Below, one piece after another: positions 37,166 through 45,950 of a stretch of DNA of 64,000 nt. The notes beneath the pieces were generated by a model that was not told the origin of the DNA, searched no databases, and saw nothing but the letters and a program-made list of their open reading frames with translations. The stretch's first letter is position 1. Each line of letters starts with the position of its first letter. Source of the stretch: a bacterium (GTDB lineage Bacteria; Acidobacteriota; Thermoanaerobaculia; Multivoradales; J023); NCBI GenBank assembly GCA_024226315.1, contig JAAELT010000086.1, positions 23,111-87,110 on the forward strand, read 5' to 3'. Both the position numbers and the translations under genes were made by a program.

Positions 37166-38256
37166 CCGGGCAGCGCCGCAGCGTTACCGTCTCCGCTCCC
37201 GGCAAGACCATCCTCATGGGGGAGCACGCCGCGGTCTACGGCCGGCCGGCGCTGGTGGCGGCGGTGGATCGCCGGCTCTACGCGGAGCTGCGCGAGACAT
37301 CCGGGGACGGCGTGCGGCTGGAGCTGCCGGAAGTCTTTGTCTCCGAGACGTTGGGATGGGATCAGGTCCACGAGTACACGCGCGCCGCGCGGCGTCGCTG
37401 GGGCGACTACGAGCGCGAGCCCGAGCCCGAGACGTTTCGCCGCCTGCGTGGCGACGATCCCGCACACCTGGTCAAGGTGGCGCTGGGCGAGGCGGCGGCG
37501 TTCCTGGGTGAGGACGGTTCGCCCGGCGTCGGGCTGCGGCTGCGTTCGGAGATCCCGATCGGCTCCGGCTTCGGCAGCTCGGCTGCAGCTGCCGCGGCGA
37601 TCATCCAAGGCTACCTGAGCCTGCGGGGAGCGTCGGTGACGACGACCGACCTCGAACGCGTCTGCCTCGAGATCGAACGCCGGCAGCACGGTTCGCCATC
37701 CGGGATCGACACCGCGACGGTGATCCACGGCGGCCTGGTCTGGGCGGTGCGCGACGCAACGGGCAAGTTCTCGGCGACGCCGGTCACGATCGATTCGTCG
37801 ACTCTCGACCGCGTCCGCGTGTTCCACACCGGCACGCCGGCCGAGTCGACGGGCGAGGTGGTGGCCGCGGTGCGCGCTCGCCGCGACGCGGACACGGAAG
37901 CGTTCGAGCGCCTGCTCGACCGCATGGAGGCGGCGACCCGCGAGCTGCGTCGCCGGCTCGAGACACCTGGGGCCGCGGGCGACGCCCTGATCCGACCGGC
38001 CCGCGAATTCGAGTCGTGTCTGGAGGAGGTGGGCGTGGTGCCGCCGCGGGTGCGGGAGATCGTCCGCCGGGTGGAAGCGGGCGGCGGCGCGGCCAAGATC
38101 TCCGGCGCCGGAGCGCTCAGCGATCCCGGCGCGGGCTCGCTTCTCGTCTTTCATCCAGAACCGCAAGAGATCGACGCCTGGCGCTTTCTCGACGGCTGCG
38201 AGCGGCTCGACCTGTGTCTGGGTGCCGAGGGGGTGCGGGTGGAGAACAGTAAGTGA
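37162..38256 (+). CDS. mvk: Mevalonate kinase
   Basis: 364 residues from GTG 37162, which overlaps the preceding stop by GTGA. GHMP-kinase motifs are SAPGKTILMGEHAAVYG at the start, the ATP-binding PIGSGFGSSAAAAAA, and the third motif KISGAGALSDPGAGS. HGSPSGIDTATVIHGG marks the substrate side and is the pattern of mevalonate kinases. It makes 5-phosphomevalonate from mevalonate. A phosphomevalonate kinase of the same fold cannot be fully excluded, but the LMGEHAAVYG motif argues against it. Part of the fni-HMGR-MVK-decarboxylase-IPK run. Confidence 0.85.
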   Translation: MTGQRRSVTVSAPGKTILMGEHAAVYGRPALVAAVDRRLYAELRETSGDGVRLELPEVFVSETLGWDQVHEYTRAARRRWGDYEREPEPETFRRLRGDDPAHLVKVALGEAAAFLGEDGSPGVGLRLRSEIPIGSGFGSSAAAAAAIIQGYLSLRGASVTTTDLERVCLEIERRQHGSPSGIDTATVIHGGLVWAVRDATGKFSATPVTIDSSTLDRVRVFHTGTPAESTGEVVAAVRARRDADTEAFERLLDRMEAATRELRRRLETPGAAGDALIRPAREFESCLEEVGVVPPRVREIVRRVEAGGGAAKISGAGALSDPGAGSLLVFHPEPQEIDAWRFLDGCERLDLCLGAEGVRVENSK

Positions 38257-38365
38257 TGGCCGCAGCAAGCCGACTACAAAGGTTGGACTCGTCACATGTA
38301 CTTACACGTGACAACTACAGGTTCTGCGCTCGTCGCATGAATCTATAGAGAACGTTTGCAGCTTC

Positions 38366-38416
38366 CGACCGGGTGCGCCTGCATCTCGACTTCCTGCGCG
38401 ACTGGTTCGGGCAGGA
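38366..38416 (+). pseudogene. 51-base copy of the decarboxylase gene
   Basis: This segment encodes DRVRLHLDFLRDWFGQ and is about 90 percent identical to 39542-39590 of the decarboxylase gene, which encodes DRVRRHLDFLREWSGQ. The match is in the same orientation and stops on both sides. It lies in a 315-base gap between the kinase and the antitoxin gene that otherwise has no gene. It is the trace of a duplicated or replaced decarboxylase copy. Confidence 0.6.
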
Positions 38417-38571
38417 CCCCCTTTCCATTCAGCGGCGTTCGCTCTGGAAGCGCGCTTCTGTACTCATGGGCGGACTCTGAGATACACTTGTAGCCGTAAG
38501 TCTGAGTCTTCCGACGGAGAGTCGGCGGTTCGGAATCTCATGATAGAGGCGAGCGAAAGAAAAGGCATAGG

Positions 38572-38871
38572 ATGACATACGACGTTCTGGTCGAGAACGA
38601 GCAGGAGCGCAGCTACACCGCGACCCTCCTCGGCTGGCCCAAGTTGAGCGTCTCCGGCGCTACCCGAGAGGAAGCCCTTGGAAAGCTTCGGGCGACCCTC
38701 GAGCGGCGGCTGGCAAAGGCTGAGATCGTTTCGATCGAAGTAGATTCTCCCGATCAGCCGAACCCCTGGCTTCGGCTCTCTGGCGTCTACCGGGACCACC
38801 CGCTGTTCGAGGAGCTTCTCGGGGAGATGGAGGCTGATCGCCGCGATCTCGATGCCGAAGCGACTCCGTGA
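38572..38871 (+). CDS. Antitoxin-like protein paired with VapC
   Basis: 99 residues. The N-terminal part (TYDVLVENEQERSYTATLLGWPKLSVSGATREEALGKL, quoted here only in outline) is a small alpha/beta unit of the HicB-like fold: a short sheet followed by a helix with EEALGKLRATLERRL. The tail is acidic and probably binds the toxin. It has no clear DNA-binding domain. Its stop codon overlaps the VapC GTG start (GTGA), as usual for toxin-antitoxin operons. Confidence 0.6.
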   Translation: MTYDVLVENEQERSYTATLLGWPKLSVSGATREEALGKLRATLERRLAKAEIVSIEVDSPDQPNPWLRLSGVYRDHPLFEELLGEMEADRRDLDAEATP

Positions 38872-39296
38872 GCCTCTACGTCCTGGATACCGATCACGTT
38901 ACGCTGCACCAGCGAGATCACTCGACGCTCCACAGTCGGATGGCAGCCCTGAGGCCACGGGATCTCGCTGTGACGATAGTGACGGTCGAGGAGCAGTTAC
39001 GTGGCTGGCTGAAGCTGATTCGGCGAGCGACCTCTCGAGAGCGCCAGGTTGCAGCCTATCGAGGTCTGCGAATCGCACTGGAGTACTTCAGCAGTGTTCC
39101 ACTGCTCGACTTCGATCCGGTGGCAGCGGTCCGGTTCGAGGAGCTTCGCGAACAGAAGATCCGAATCGGGACCCGCGATCTGAGGATCGCGGCGACTGTC
39201 TTGGCAGTGAAGGGCATTCTGCTGACCCGCAACCAGCGTGACTTCGATCGGGTCCCAGGCCTTGCGATCGAGGATTGGTCGACTGCATCTACCTGA
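38868..39296 (+). CDS. PIN-domain toxin (VapC family)
   Basis: 142 residues from GTG 38868. PIN ribonucleases need a cluster of acidic residues; here they are the Asp pair in YVLDTDHVTLH, Glu in TVEEQLRG, Asp in GTRDLRIAATVLA and Asp in RNQRDFDRVPGL. The length is normal. It presumably cuts tRNA or rRNA when the antitoxin is lost. The pair splits the mevalonate cluster between the kinase and decarboxylase genes. Confidence 0.8.
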   Translation: MSLYVLDTDHVTLHQRDHSTLHSRMAALRPRDLAVTIVTVEEQLRGWLKLIRRATSRERQVAAYRGLRIALEYFSSVPLLDFDPVAAVRFEELREQKIRIGTRDLRIAATVLAVKGILLTRNQRDFDRVPGLAIEDWSTAST

Positions 39297-39317
39297 CCGG
39301 CGAGGCGATCGTCTTTG

Positions 39318-40331
39318 ATGTCCAACAAAGCCACCATCCGCTGCCCGTCGAACATCGCCTTCATCAAGTACTGGGGTGCGAGGGACCTGGCGCGCGCGAT
39401 CCCGGTCAATCCCTCGATCTCGATGACGCTGCGCAGCTGCTTCAGCCGCTCGACGGTGGAGTGGCTCGACGAAGACGGCGAGCACGAGATCCGTTGGCGG
39501 GCCGCGGAAGGCGGGCTCGAGACGGCGCCACCCGCCTTCGCCGACCGGGTTCGCCGCCACCTCGACTTCCTGCGCGAGTGGTCGGGGCAGGGCGGGCGGT
39601 TCCGGGTCGCGACCGAGAACAGCTTCCCGTCTGCTGCCGGGCTGGCGTCTTCGGCCTCGGGGTTCTCGGCCCTGACGCTGGCCGTCCTCGGCGCCCTCGA
39701 CCGCCAGGTGTCGCCGGCCGAGCAGTCGGCCCTGGCGCGGCTCAGCGGTTCGGGCTCGGCGTCGCGCTCGGTGATGGGAGGTTACGTGGAGTGGCCGGCA
39801 GAGGGCGAAGGCGAAGGCGGTTCCGAGTGCCACGCGCACCAGCTGGCTACCGCGGAGCACTGGGATTTGCGGAACGTCATCGCCGTGGTCGAGCGCGGGG
39901 CGAAGAAGACGTCCTCGCTCGACGGCCACCGCCGGGCGGAGACGAGTCCCTACTTCTGCACTCGCCAGGCGTGTCTGCCGGAGCGGCTAGAGGCCGTGCG
40001 CCGGGCGATCGAGGAGCGCGACTTCTTGCGGTTGGGCGAGGTAGTGGAGGCCGAGGCGATCGACCTGCACTGCGTGGCGATGACCTCGACCCCGGCGATC
40101 TTCTACTGGCGGCCCGCCACGCTTCTGGTGCTCGAAGCGGTGCGCGAGATGCGTGAGGACGGCGTCGCCGCCTACAGCACCATGGACGCCGGCGCCAACG
40201 TGCACGTCATCTGCACGCCGGAATCGGAGATCGAGGTGGCCGCGCGGCTCAGCCGGCTGGACCTCGATCTGTCCCTGATCCACGACGGTGTCGGCAACGG
40301 CCCGGTGGTCGAGCCCGAACACCTCTTCTAG
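39318..40331 (+). CDS. Mevalonate-phosphate or -diphosphate decarboxylase
   Basis: 337 residues, GHMP fold. The substrate loop reads SNIAFIKYWGARDLARAIPV followed by NPSISMTL, the ATP site NSFPSAAGLASSASGFSAL, and SGSGSASRSVMGGYVEW. The catalytic Asp is in STMDAGANVHV. A classic diphosphomevalonate decarboxylase has KYWGKRD; GARD here, with the N-P-S-I-S-M pattern, is more like the Roseiflexus enzyme that decarboxylates mevalonate 5-phosphate to isopentenyl phosphate. Together with the isopentenyl phosphate kinase nine bases downstream this supports the monophosphate substrate. That is inference. Confidence 0.82.
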   Translation: MSNKATIRCPSNIAFIKYWGARDLARAIPVNPSISMTLRSCFSRSTVEWLDEDGEHEIRWRAAEGGLETAPPAFADRVRRHLDFLREWSGQGGRFRVATENSFPSAAGLASSASGFSALTLAVLGALDRQVSPAEQSALARLSGSGSASRSVMGGYVEWPAEGEGEGGSECHAHQLATAEHWDLRNVIAVVERGAKKTSSLDGHRRAETSPYFCTRQACLPERLEAVRRAIEERDFLRLGEVVEAEAIDLHCVAMTSTPAIFYWRPATLLVLEAVREMREDGVAAYSTMDAGANVHVICTPESEIEVAARLSRLDLDLSLIHDGVGNGPVVEPEHLF

Positions 40332-40339
40332 GAGCCGGC

Positions 40340-41143
40340 ATGACGGATCTCGTCATGGTCAAGCTCGGTGGCAGCCTGATCACCGACAAACGCGGTGAGT
40401 CGGCCGCCAGGGAGGACGTCATCGAGCGCCTCGGGCGGGAGATCGCGGCGGCGCTGCCGCGTATGTGGGAGAAGCTGGTCGTGGGTCATGGCAGCGGCTC
40501 CTTCGGCCACGCGGCGGCGGCGCGGCACGGCATCGGCCGCGGCCCGGTGGCGGCGGGCTCGGAGGCGGGGGTGAGCGAGACGGCGTATCAGGCGGCGCGG
40601 CTGCACGAGCTCGTGGTCGGCAGCCTGCGCGACGCGGACCTGGCGCCGTTCTCCTGGGCACCGTCGAGCGCGATGATCATGCGCTCCGGTCGCCCCGTGA
40701 AAGCGACGACCGAGCCGTTGGCCGAGGCCCTCGAACAAGGGCTGCTGCCGGTGACCTACGGCGACGTGGTGATGGACCGGGAGTGGGGCGCCGCGATTTG
40801 TTCCACGGAGCAGGCCCTGCGCACCCTCCATAGTCGCTTGAAGCGCCGCGGTTTTCGGGTGCGTCGCGCGCTCTGGCTCGGCGTCACCTCCGGCATCTAC
40901 GACTCGGCGGGCGAGCCGGTCCCCCGGATCGATCGTGGCAACTTCTCGGAAGTGCGCCGCGGCATCGGCGCCGCTGAGGGTACCGACGTCACCGGTGGTA
41001 TGATGCTGCGCCTCGAAACCGTCCGCTGGTTCCAGCGCCGCGGCGTCGAGTCCTGGATCGTCGACGGACGGGTGCCGGGGCTGCTCGAGGCCGGCCTGCT
41101 GGGCGAAGACCTGCCCGGGACCCGACTGCCGCCGGAGGCATGA
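40340..41143 (+). CDS. Isopentenyl phosphate kinase
   Basis: 267 residues, amino-acid-kinase fold. Motifs are MVKLGGSLITDKRGES at the start, VVGHGSGSFGHAAAARHG with the conserved catalytic histidine, PVTYGDVVMD and DVTGGMMLRLE near the end. It phosphorylates isopentenyl phosphate to isopentenyl diphosphate, the last step of the alternative mevalonate route. The enzyme is standard in archaea and rare in bacteria. It directly follows the decarboxylase and no phosphomevalonate kinase is present in the cluster. Confidence 0.85.
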   Translation: MTDLVMVKLGGSLITDKRGESAAREDVIERLGREIAAALPRMWEKLVVGHGSGSFGHAAAARHGIGRGPVAAGSEAGVSETAYQAARLHELVVGSLRDADLAPFSWAPSSAMIMRSGRPVKATTEPLAEALEQGLLPVTYGDVVMDREWGAAICSTEQALRTLHSRLKRRGFRVRRALWLGVTSGIYDSAGEPVPRIDRGNFSEVRRGIGAAEGTDVTGGMMLRLETVRWFQRRGVESWIVDGRVPGLLEAGLLGEDLPGTRLPPEA

Positions 41144-41146
41144 AGC

Positions 41147-42388
41147 GTGGACGGAACCAGTACGTCCTCGGTGCCGAAGACCGTGGACCTTGCCGAGCGC
41201 CGCGAAATAGTGATCGTCGGCGCTGGGCCGTCCGGCAGCGCCGCCGCGGCACGGCTCGCGCTGCTCGGGCGGCAACCTCTGCTACTCGAAGCGAAACGGT
41301 TTCCGCGGGACAAGGTGTGCGGAGACGTTCTCCTGTCGGGAATCGAACCGCTCCTGGGCCTTATCGACACTTCATTCGACGATCTCGCCGTCGGCGCCCG
41401 CGTTCTCACCGGTTGCCGGTATTCCCTCGATGGTGGACACCGGATCGAAGGAAGATTTCGCGATGGTGCGGATCGAGTGCGACCCTGGCGCATTCTACCG
41501 AGGCGGCTCTTTGACCAGCGCCTGGCTCGGCATGCCGTCGCCTGTGGCGCTGAGCTCCGCGAGGAGCACCGGCTCCTGAATGTGTCTTGGGACGGCCTGG
41601 TCAATCGGCTCCGGGTCTCGACCACCGAGGGCAAGCAGTGGATCGAAAGCCCCTTGGTAATCGGCGCGGACGGTGCCAGCAGCCGAGTCGCACGCGATCG
41701 GGGCCTCCGGTCGGAATCGATGAAGATGAGTATCGGGCTGCGGACCTATGCGCCTTGGCAAGACCACGAGTCGGTCGTGGAGGTGGTGGCGCGGCGCGAT
41801 TTGCTGCCAGGTTGCTGCTGGATCGTCCCGGAGCCCGGCGGCTGGGCGAACGTCGGCGTCGGAGTCTTGGCTCGTGATCGCCGCAAGCGGGGACTGAATC
41901 TTCGGACCGTCCTGGCGGATACTCTGGGCACCCGGGTCGACCTACAGGCGGCATCGAAACCAGTCGGTTGGCAGTTGCCGATGCGAAGCCGCCGTCATCG
42001 CGCCATGGGTGCCGGCGTGCTGCTGGCCGGTGACGCCGCTGGCTTCATCGATCCCTTCACAGGCCACGGAATCCACAATGCGATCGAGAGCGGTATTGCG
42101 GCCGCCGACGTCGCCGATGCTGCTCTGGCCACGGCCCCGGCCCAGCGTTGCCGGGTCCTCCAGTCCCATGAGCGTGCCTGGCGCGGCGCCTTTGCCGGCG
42201 AGCTGCGTCTGGGTCACTGGCTGCAGCGATTCAATGCCACCCCAGCTTTGCTCAAGGCCCTCGCGGCCTGGCTCGGGAGTCGCCCTCTCGCCCGCGATCG
42301 CTTCATGGGTCTGATCGGCCACGCAATCCCCAAACGGGAGGCGCTAACCTTCAGATTCCTGCGTGATCTATTGGCGCCGCGAGTTTGA
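41147..42388 (+). CDS. Geranylgeranyl-reductase-like FAD flavoprotein
   Basis: 413 residues from GTG 41147, three bases after the kinase stop. The FAD motif VIVGAGPSGSAAAARLALLG, then RDKVCGD, VIGADGASSRVAR and the second FAD site GVLLAGDAAGFIDPFTGHGI mark the geranylgeranyl reductase family, which saturates prenyl chains on lipids, chlorophyll or menaquinone. It is the last gene of the plus-strand isoprenoid run. The substrate is unknown: a menaquinone side chain or a polyprenol are both possible. Not part of a photosynthesis cluster here. Confidence 0.8.
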   Translation: MDGTSTSSVPKTVDLAERREIVIVGAGPSGSAAAARLALLGRQPLLLEAKRFPRDKVCGDVLLSGIEPLLGLIDTSFDDLAVGARVLTGCRYSLDGGHRIEGRFRDGADRVRPWRILPRRLFDQRLARHAVACGAELREEHRLLNVSWDGLVNRLRVSTTEGKQWIESPLVIGADGASSRVARDRGLRSESMKMSIGLRTYAPWQDHESVVEVVARRDLLPGCCWIVPEPGGWANVGVGVLARDRRKRGLNLRTVLADTLGTRVDLQAASKPVGWQLPMRSRRHRAMGAGVLLAGDAAGFIDPFTGHGIHNAIESGIAAADVADAALATAPAQRCRVLQSHERAWRGAFAGELRLGHWLQRFNATPALLKALAAWLGSRPLARDRFMGLIGHAIPKREALTFRFLRDLLAPRV

Positions 42389-42419
42389 CCTGATGAGGAA
42401 ACTCGCTTCGCGGATTCGA

Positions 42420-43316
42420 TCAAGACATAGAGGATTCATGGCGCGCGGGCAGCTCGACCGTTTTGACGTCGATTTCCGAGAGTGGATGGTCGTTGGGCAG
42501 CAGCGTGGCGAAAGGGCTTCGCGATTGCGTCAGTAACACCATCTTCCGGCTGTCCATGACCAGGTAACGGAGAGCACGAAAGAGATCGACATCATAGCGG
42601 GTGATGCTGTCGAAGTGGACCAGCACCAAATAGAAAGACCGATCCCGGGCCTCCAGAACTCGCTCGAGGACAGCGAGGTCTTCGGGTTCCGCCGGTACCG
42701 GTGCTTTGGCGCCCAAACCTCGGAGAGTCTCGGCTACTAAACCACGGCGTGAAAACACCGCGGGTCTCTCCAGGTCAACGGTAGCAAGTCCTGACGTAAT
42801 TCCCTCACATAGGGTGGCGATCAACTGCCGCCATGCGACGCCGAGGCCGGTCACCAAGCTCACCGACTGTCCTCGTTCGAGGAAGCGGTGGGCTTCGTCT
42901 CGGGCCGAGATCCAGACCGGGGCGAAAGTGCCCAGGCTGGCACCGCAGGCATCCATCAGTCGATTCCAGGGTTCAGGGTTGCTGTCGTCCCGCAAATCGA
43001 CGGAGACGGTCCGGCAAATGGCATCGGGTAGCTCGCAGGCAGACCGTAATACAGGCACCGCTATTCCGTTGGTGATGGCTCTATCCATCTCGTGGACACA
43101 AAAGGAGCTTTCCAGATACTCCGGCGAGAGCACCAGGAGATGCTTGTCCGCCGAGTCCTGCACGGAATCCATCATGCCAATGACACTATGGCCCGCCTCG
43201 AAGCGCTCTCGGTCGATCAGCACCTCCGCGCCTCCGGCCCGCAGACAAGACACAAGCCGATTCCACACCCAATCGCCCTGCCTGTGGCTGTAGCTGATGA
43301 AAACGGTGTTAGGCAT
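42420..43316 (-). CDS. TIR-domain protein
   Basis: 298 residues from ATG 43316 (GAGGAGG six bases upstream). The TIR domain (about 1-130) has FISYSHRQGD, a BB-like loop around DRERFEAGHS, and the catalytic Glu76 in SPEYLESSFCVHEMD. Bacterial TIR domains of this kind cleave NAD or make cyclic ADP-ribose signals in anti-phage defence. Residues 165-298 resemble the back half of a P-loop ATPase but lack a P-loop: FYLVLVHFDSITRYD looks like a Walker B-like strand and MVLLTQSRSPFATLL like a sensor strand. It lies 48 bases downstream of the membrane ATPase gene on the same strand. The pair looks like a two-gene defence system. Confidence 0.75.
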   Translation of the reverse strand: MPNTVFISYSHRQGDWVWNRLVSCLRAGGAEVLIDRERFEAGHSVIGMMDSVQDSADKHLLVLSPEYLESSFCVHEMDRAITNGIAVPVLRSACELPDAICRTVSVDLRDDSNPEPWNRLMDACGASLGTFAPVWISARDEAHRFLERGQSVSLVTGLGVAWRQLIATLCEGITSGLATVDLERPAVFSRRGLVAETLRGLGAKAPVPAEPEDLAVLERVLEARDRSFYLVLVHFDSITRYDVDLFRALRYLVMDSRKMVLLTQSRSPFATLLPNDHPLSEIDVKTVELPARHESSMS

Positions 43317-43364
43317 GTGGCCTCCTCGACTGCTGGGTGAACCATCTATCTCGCGAGTCATTTA

Positions 43365-45668
43365 TCATGCTCGCTTTCGGAGCCAGCGGGTCATGAGAGG
43401 CACCCGTAGGCGCCAGGAGCCGCTCTCTTCGACGATTAGCAGACGCCGTCGGAGAGAACGAGCGACCTCTGCGCTGGCTGGGGGTGGCTGCGCTTGGCGT
43501 TGGCTGAAGGCTCGCAGATAGTTCCACTCCCCAGCCAAGGCTGACTCCCGCTCCAGCAACTCGCGCAAGACCACGTCGCCACGCGTCACAGCGCACTCCA
43601 GAGCATGCTCCAAGAGCTCGCGATCTGCCCGATCGCGGCCAGTGTCGTTGACCAAGTCGACCACGGTCTCGGCGGCGAGCTGCACCAGATGCGGCCAGCC
43701 GCCAGTCTCGGCATGAATGTATCCGATGCCGTTATCGCCCCAGAAACCCGGTTCGAATCCTGGGCGCGACGGGTCGCCCTTCGGCCACAAGGGGGAGTAG
43801 CGGAGAGGTTCGGTGAGAAGCAAGCGGGTCTCGGCAGGACTGAACATAGGCATCTCGACAGTACGGGCGCTTATCAGGTACGAAGTCCAGGGACTGTTCC
43901 GGAGCTCGTCGATACGGTGGCTGCCGGCAAAGGTCCAGATCAGCCGCCGGTGGCTCTGAATCGAGTCGCGGACCACGGCCAAGAGATCCTCGCTCAGGAT
44001 GCCCTCCCCGATCTTGCGATCAAGATACTCGTACTCGTCGATGCCGAGCAGCAGGCGTAGCCCCTCGCAGTCGAGGTACGAATCCACCGTTGCGAGAAGC
44101 TCTTCGAGGCCGCGATGGTCCGTTGGTCGAGTTTTGGAGATGACACCCGGTGGCAGCACTGACTCGAGCGTATCGGCCAGGAGTGTGAGGAGATCTTCGA
44201 GGCTGGTAAAGGCCCTGGCTCGCTGCATAGTCAAGCCGACTATCCGCACTGACGGCGGCAGGAAGCCGCTCAGATTGCGGAGCAGGGTCGACTTTCCGAG
44301 CCGTCTCCGGCCGTAGATCACGAGCCCAGGACAGCCTGTGGCCAAGAGCGCTTGCCGTTCGAGCTCTCCGAAGACACCCTGGCGTGGCACGAATGCCTCC
44401 CGGTCGCGGTCCACCGGGTCGCCGGCACGAAACACCTGGCGAGTCGGTTCCCGCTCCAGGTGCCTGTGCACCTCGGCGAGTTGCTGCGTGGCAATCCGGA
44501 GCCAGGCCCGGGCAGCCCGGCGAAACTCGCTGGCGAGTGGCGGATGGAATCCCGCGATGCGTTGCTCGAAGGTCTCGATCTCCTTGACGAGAAGCGCTGT
44601 ATAGGGTTCACGCAAGAACGGCCGGTCCAGAGTGTCGAGTCGCGCCTGGGCGCTAGTGATCTGATGCACTCGCTCGCGCAGCTCGCGCGTTTCGCTCAAG
44701 AAACCCTTCTTTCCTTCTGGCAGGCCGGCTATCGTGTCGTCGAGCCGGGCCAGGTCACCGAGGGCCGCAGCGTCGCGAGCAAGAAGCGTCGCGCGGGCGC
44801 GCAGTGCCAACTCGCGCTGGCCAGGCGCGTCGTCGATCAATCGGTCAATCTCGCGCTCGGCGGCTCGGCGGTTGTCTTCAGCGTAGGAGATCAGCAGTCG
44901 GTCCAGACCTTGGAAGGGTAAAAAGCAGCAATCGTCCCAAGTCGCGGGATGGCGACGGTACTCCGGCCCCCGAGGTTCGGGCCAAAAAAAGGTCATGTGA
45001 AGTGGAATGTAGTGTGGACGCAGGAATCCCACCACATACCCCAGCACGAAACCTAGGCCGGCGAGAAACCCGTCAAGAGGACCTCTCGCAAGGCCACCAG
45101 AAAGGACTCCGGCGAGCCAGACAGTGAGACCAATCACGATGCCAGCCGCTAGACCACTGCGGATACCGAACGCAAAAGCAAAAGTAACGCCGCCAACGAG
45201 ACCGATAGTGATGCCTGCGCCAACGTCACCCAAGATGCCTATGCCAAGACCGCCGGCAAGACCCGATGTGAGGCCCACGGTGATGGAACCTATAAAGTCG
45301 AACGTCAGACCGAACGTCAGGCCGAACGCCAAGCCCCCAGCAAGGCCAAAGACCAAGCCGAGAGGCAGGCCGACAGTGAGGCCTCCGGTAAGGCCGAACG
45401 CGAGACCGAGGGCGGGCGCAAAAGCCAGTCCGATAACGAGGTCGAAGGCAAGAGCGAGAGCAAGGCCAAGGGCAAGACCGAAGCTAATGCCCAGAAATAG
45501 ATGCAGCGAGTGAAAGAGCAGTCTTTCGCTGCTAGCCTGGAGGGCTTCGCTATCGAGTTCGGAGAGTCCGAAGAGCAACCAGCGTCCGAGAACGCAAAAA
45601 CAAAATAGGTAGGGAGTTGCATGAAGATAGATCCTGAAGACTCCGAAGAGATGATCGGTGCGGCTCAT
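43365..45668 (-). CDS. Membrane-anchored STAND/AAA-like ATPase
   Basis: 767 residues from ATG 45668; the frame runs on to a TTG at 45926, with in-frame ATGs at 45818-45845. Residues 20-60 and 65-250 form a membrane region built from glycine-zipper repeats (GLALGLALALAF, GLTGGLTVGLPLGLVFGL). A helical part follows. The ATPase domain has YGRRRLGKSTLLRNL (Lys459), the Walker B LLLGIDEYEYLD and the sensor WTFAGSHRIDEL, then a winged-helix-like end. This resembles the archaeal-type ATPases of COG1672. It is the first gene of the operon with the TIR protein. The coding strand is less GC-rich than its neighbours in the repeat region, suggesting transfer. Confidence 0.7.
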   Translation of the reverse strand: MSRTDHLFGVFRIYLHATPYLFCFCVLGRWLLFGLSELDSEALQASSERLLFHSLHLFLGISFGLALGLALALAFDLVIGLAFAPALGLAFGLTGGLTVGLPLGLVFGLAGGLAFGLTFGLTFDFIGSITVGLTSGLAGGLGIGILGDVGAGITIGLVGGVTFAFAFGIRSGLAAGIVIGLTVWLAGVLSGGLARGPLDGFLAGLGFVLGYVVGFLRPHYIPLHMTFFWPEPRGPEYRRHPATWDDCCFLPFQGLDRLLISYAEDNRRAAEREIDRLIDDAPGQRELALRARATLLARDAAALGDLARLDDTIAGLPEGKKGFLSETRELRERVHQITSAQARLDTLDRPFLREPYTALLVKEIETFEQRIAGFHPPLASEFRRAARAWLRIATQQLAEVHRHLEREPTRQVFRAGDPVDRDREAFVPRQGVFGELERQALLATGCPGLVIYGRRRLGKSTLLRNLSGFLPPSVRIVGLTMQRARAFTSLEDLLTLLADTLESVLPPGVISKTRPTDHRGLEELLATVDSYLDCEGLRLLLGIDEYEYLDRKIGEGILSEDLLAVVRDSIQSHRRLIWTFAGSHRIDELRNSPWTSYLISARTVEMPMFSPAETRLLLTEPLRYSPLWPKGDPSRPGFEPGFWGDNGIGYIHAETGGWPHLVQLAAETVVDLVNDTGRDRADRELLEHALECAVTRGDVVLRELLERESALAGEWNYLRAFSQRQAQPPPASAEVARSLRRRLLIVEESGSWRLRVPLMTRWLRKRA

Positions 45669-45950
45669 CCCAGCCACAGATTCCCTAACGATCTTCGGCT
45701 TTCTGTGAAGCAGCCCCAGCCACCGCAGCGCTGTCTGGTGGCTGCGCCAGTCTAAGCGAATTCCATCAATAGGTAGAGGCGTCACAGCTAGTATTGTATG
45801 CTGTCTGGTGAGCTCCATCAATGGGAGTTCGGTAGAAGTGGGCATGCCAAGGCCCATTCTCCTCTGACATTCCGGGCCGGTCTCGATTGGTGGCGTGGAT
45901 CCGAACGCGCCCGATCCCAAATGCAAAGATTTGCCAGGCGGTCCAGTTAA

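Noticed and set aside
43750..43760. tRNA-like T-loop sequence GGTTCGAATCC
   Set aside because: No acceptor, D or anticodon stem fits around it, and it lies within the coding sequence of the membrane ATPase.
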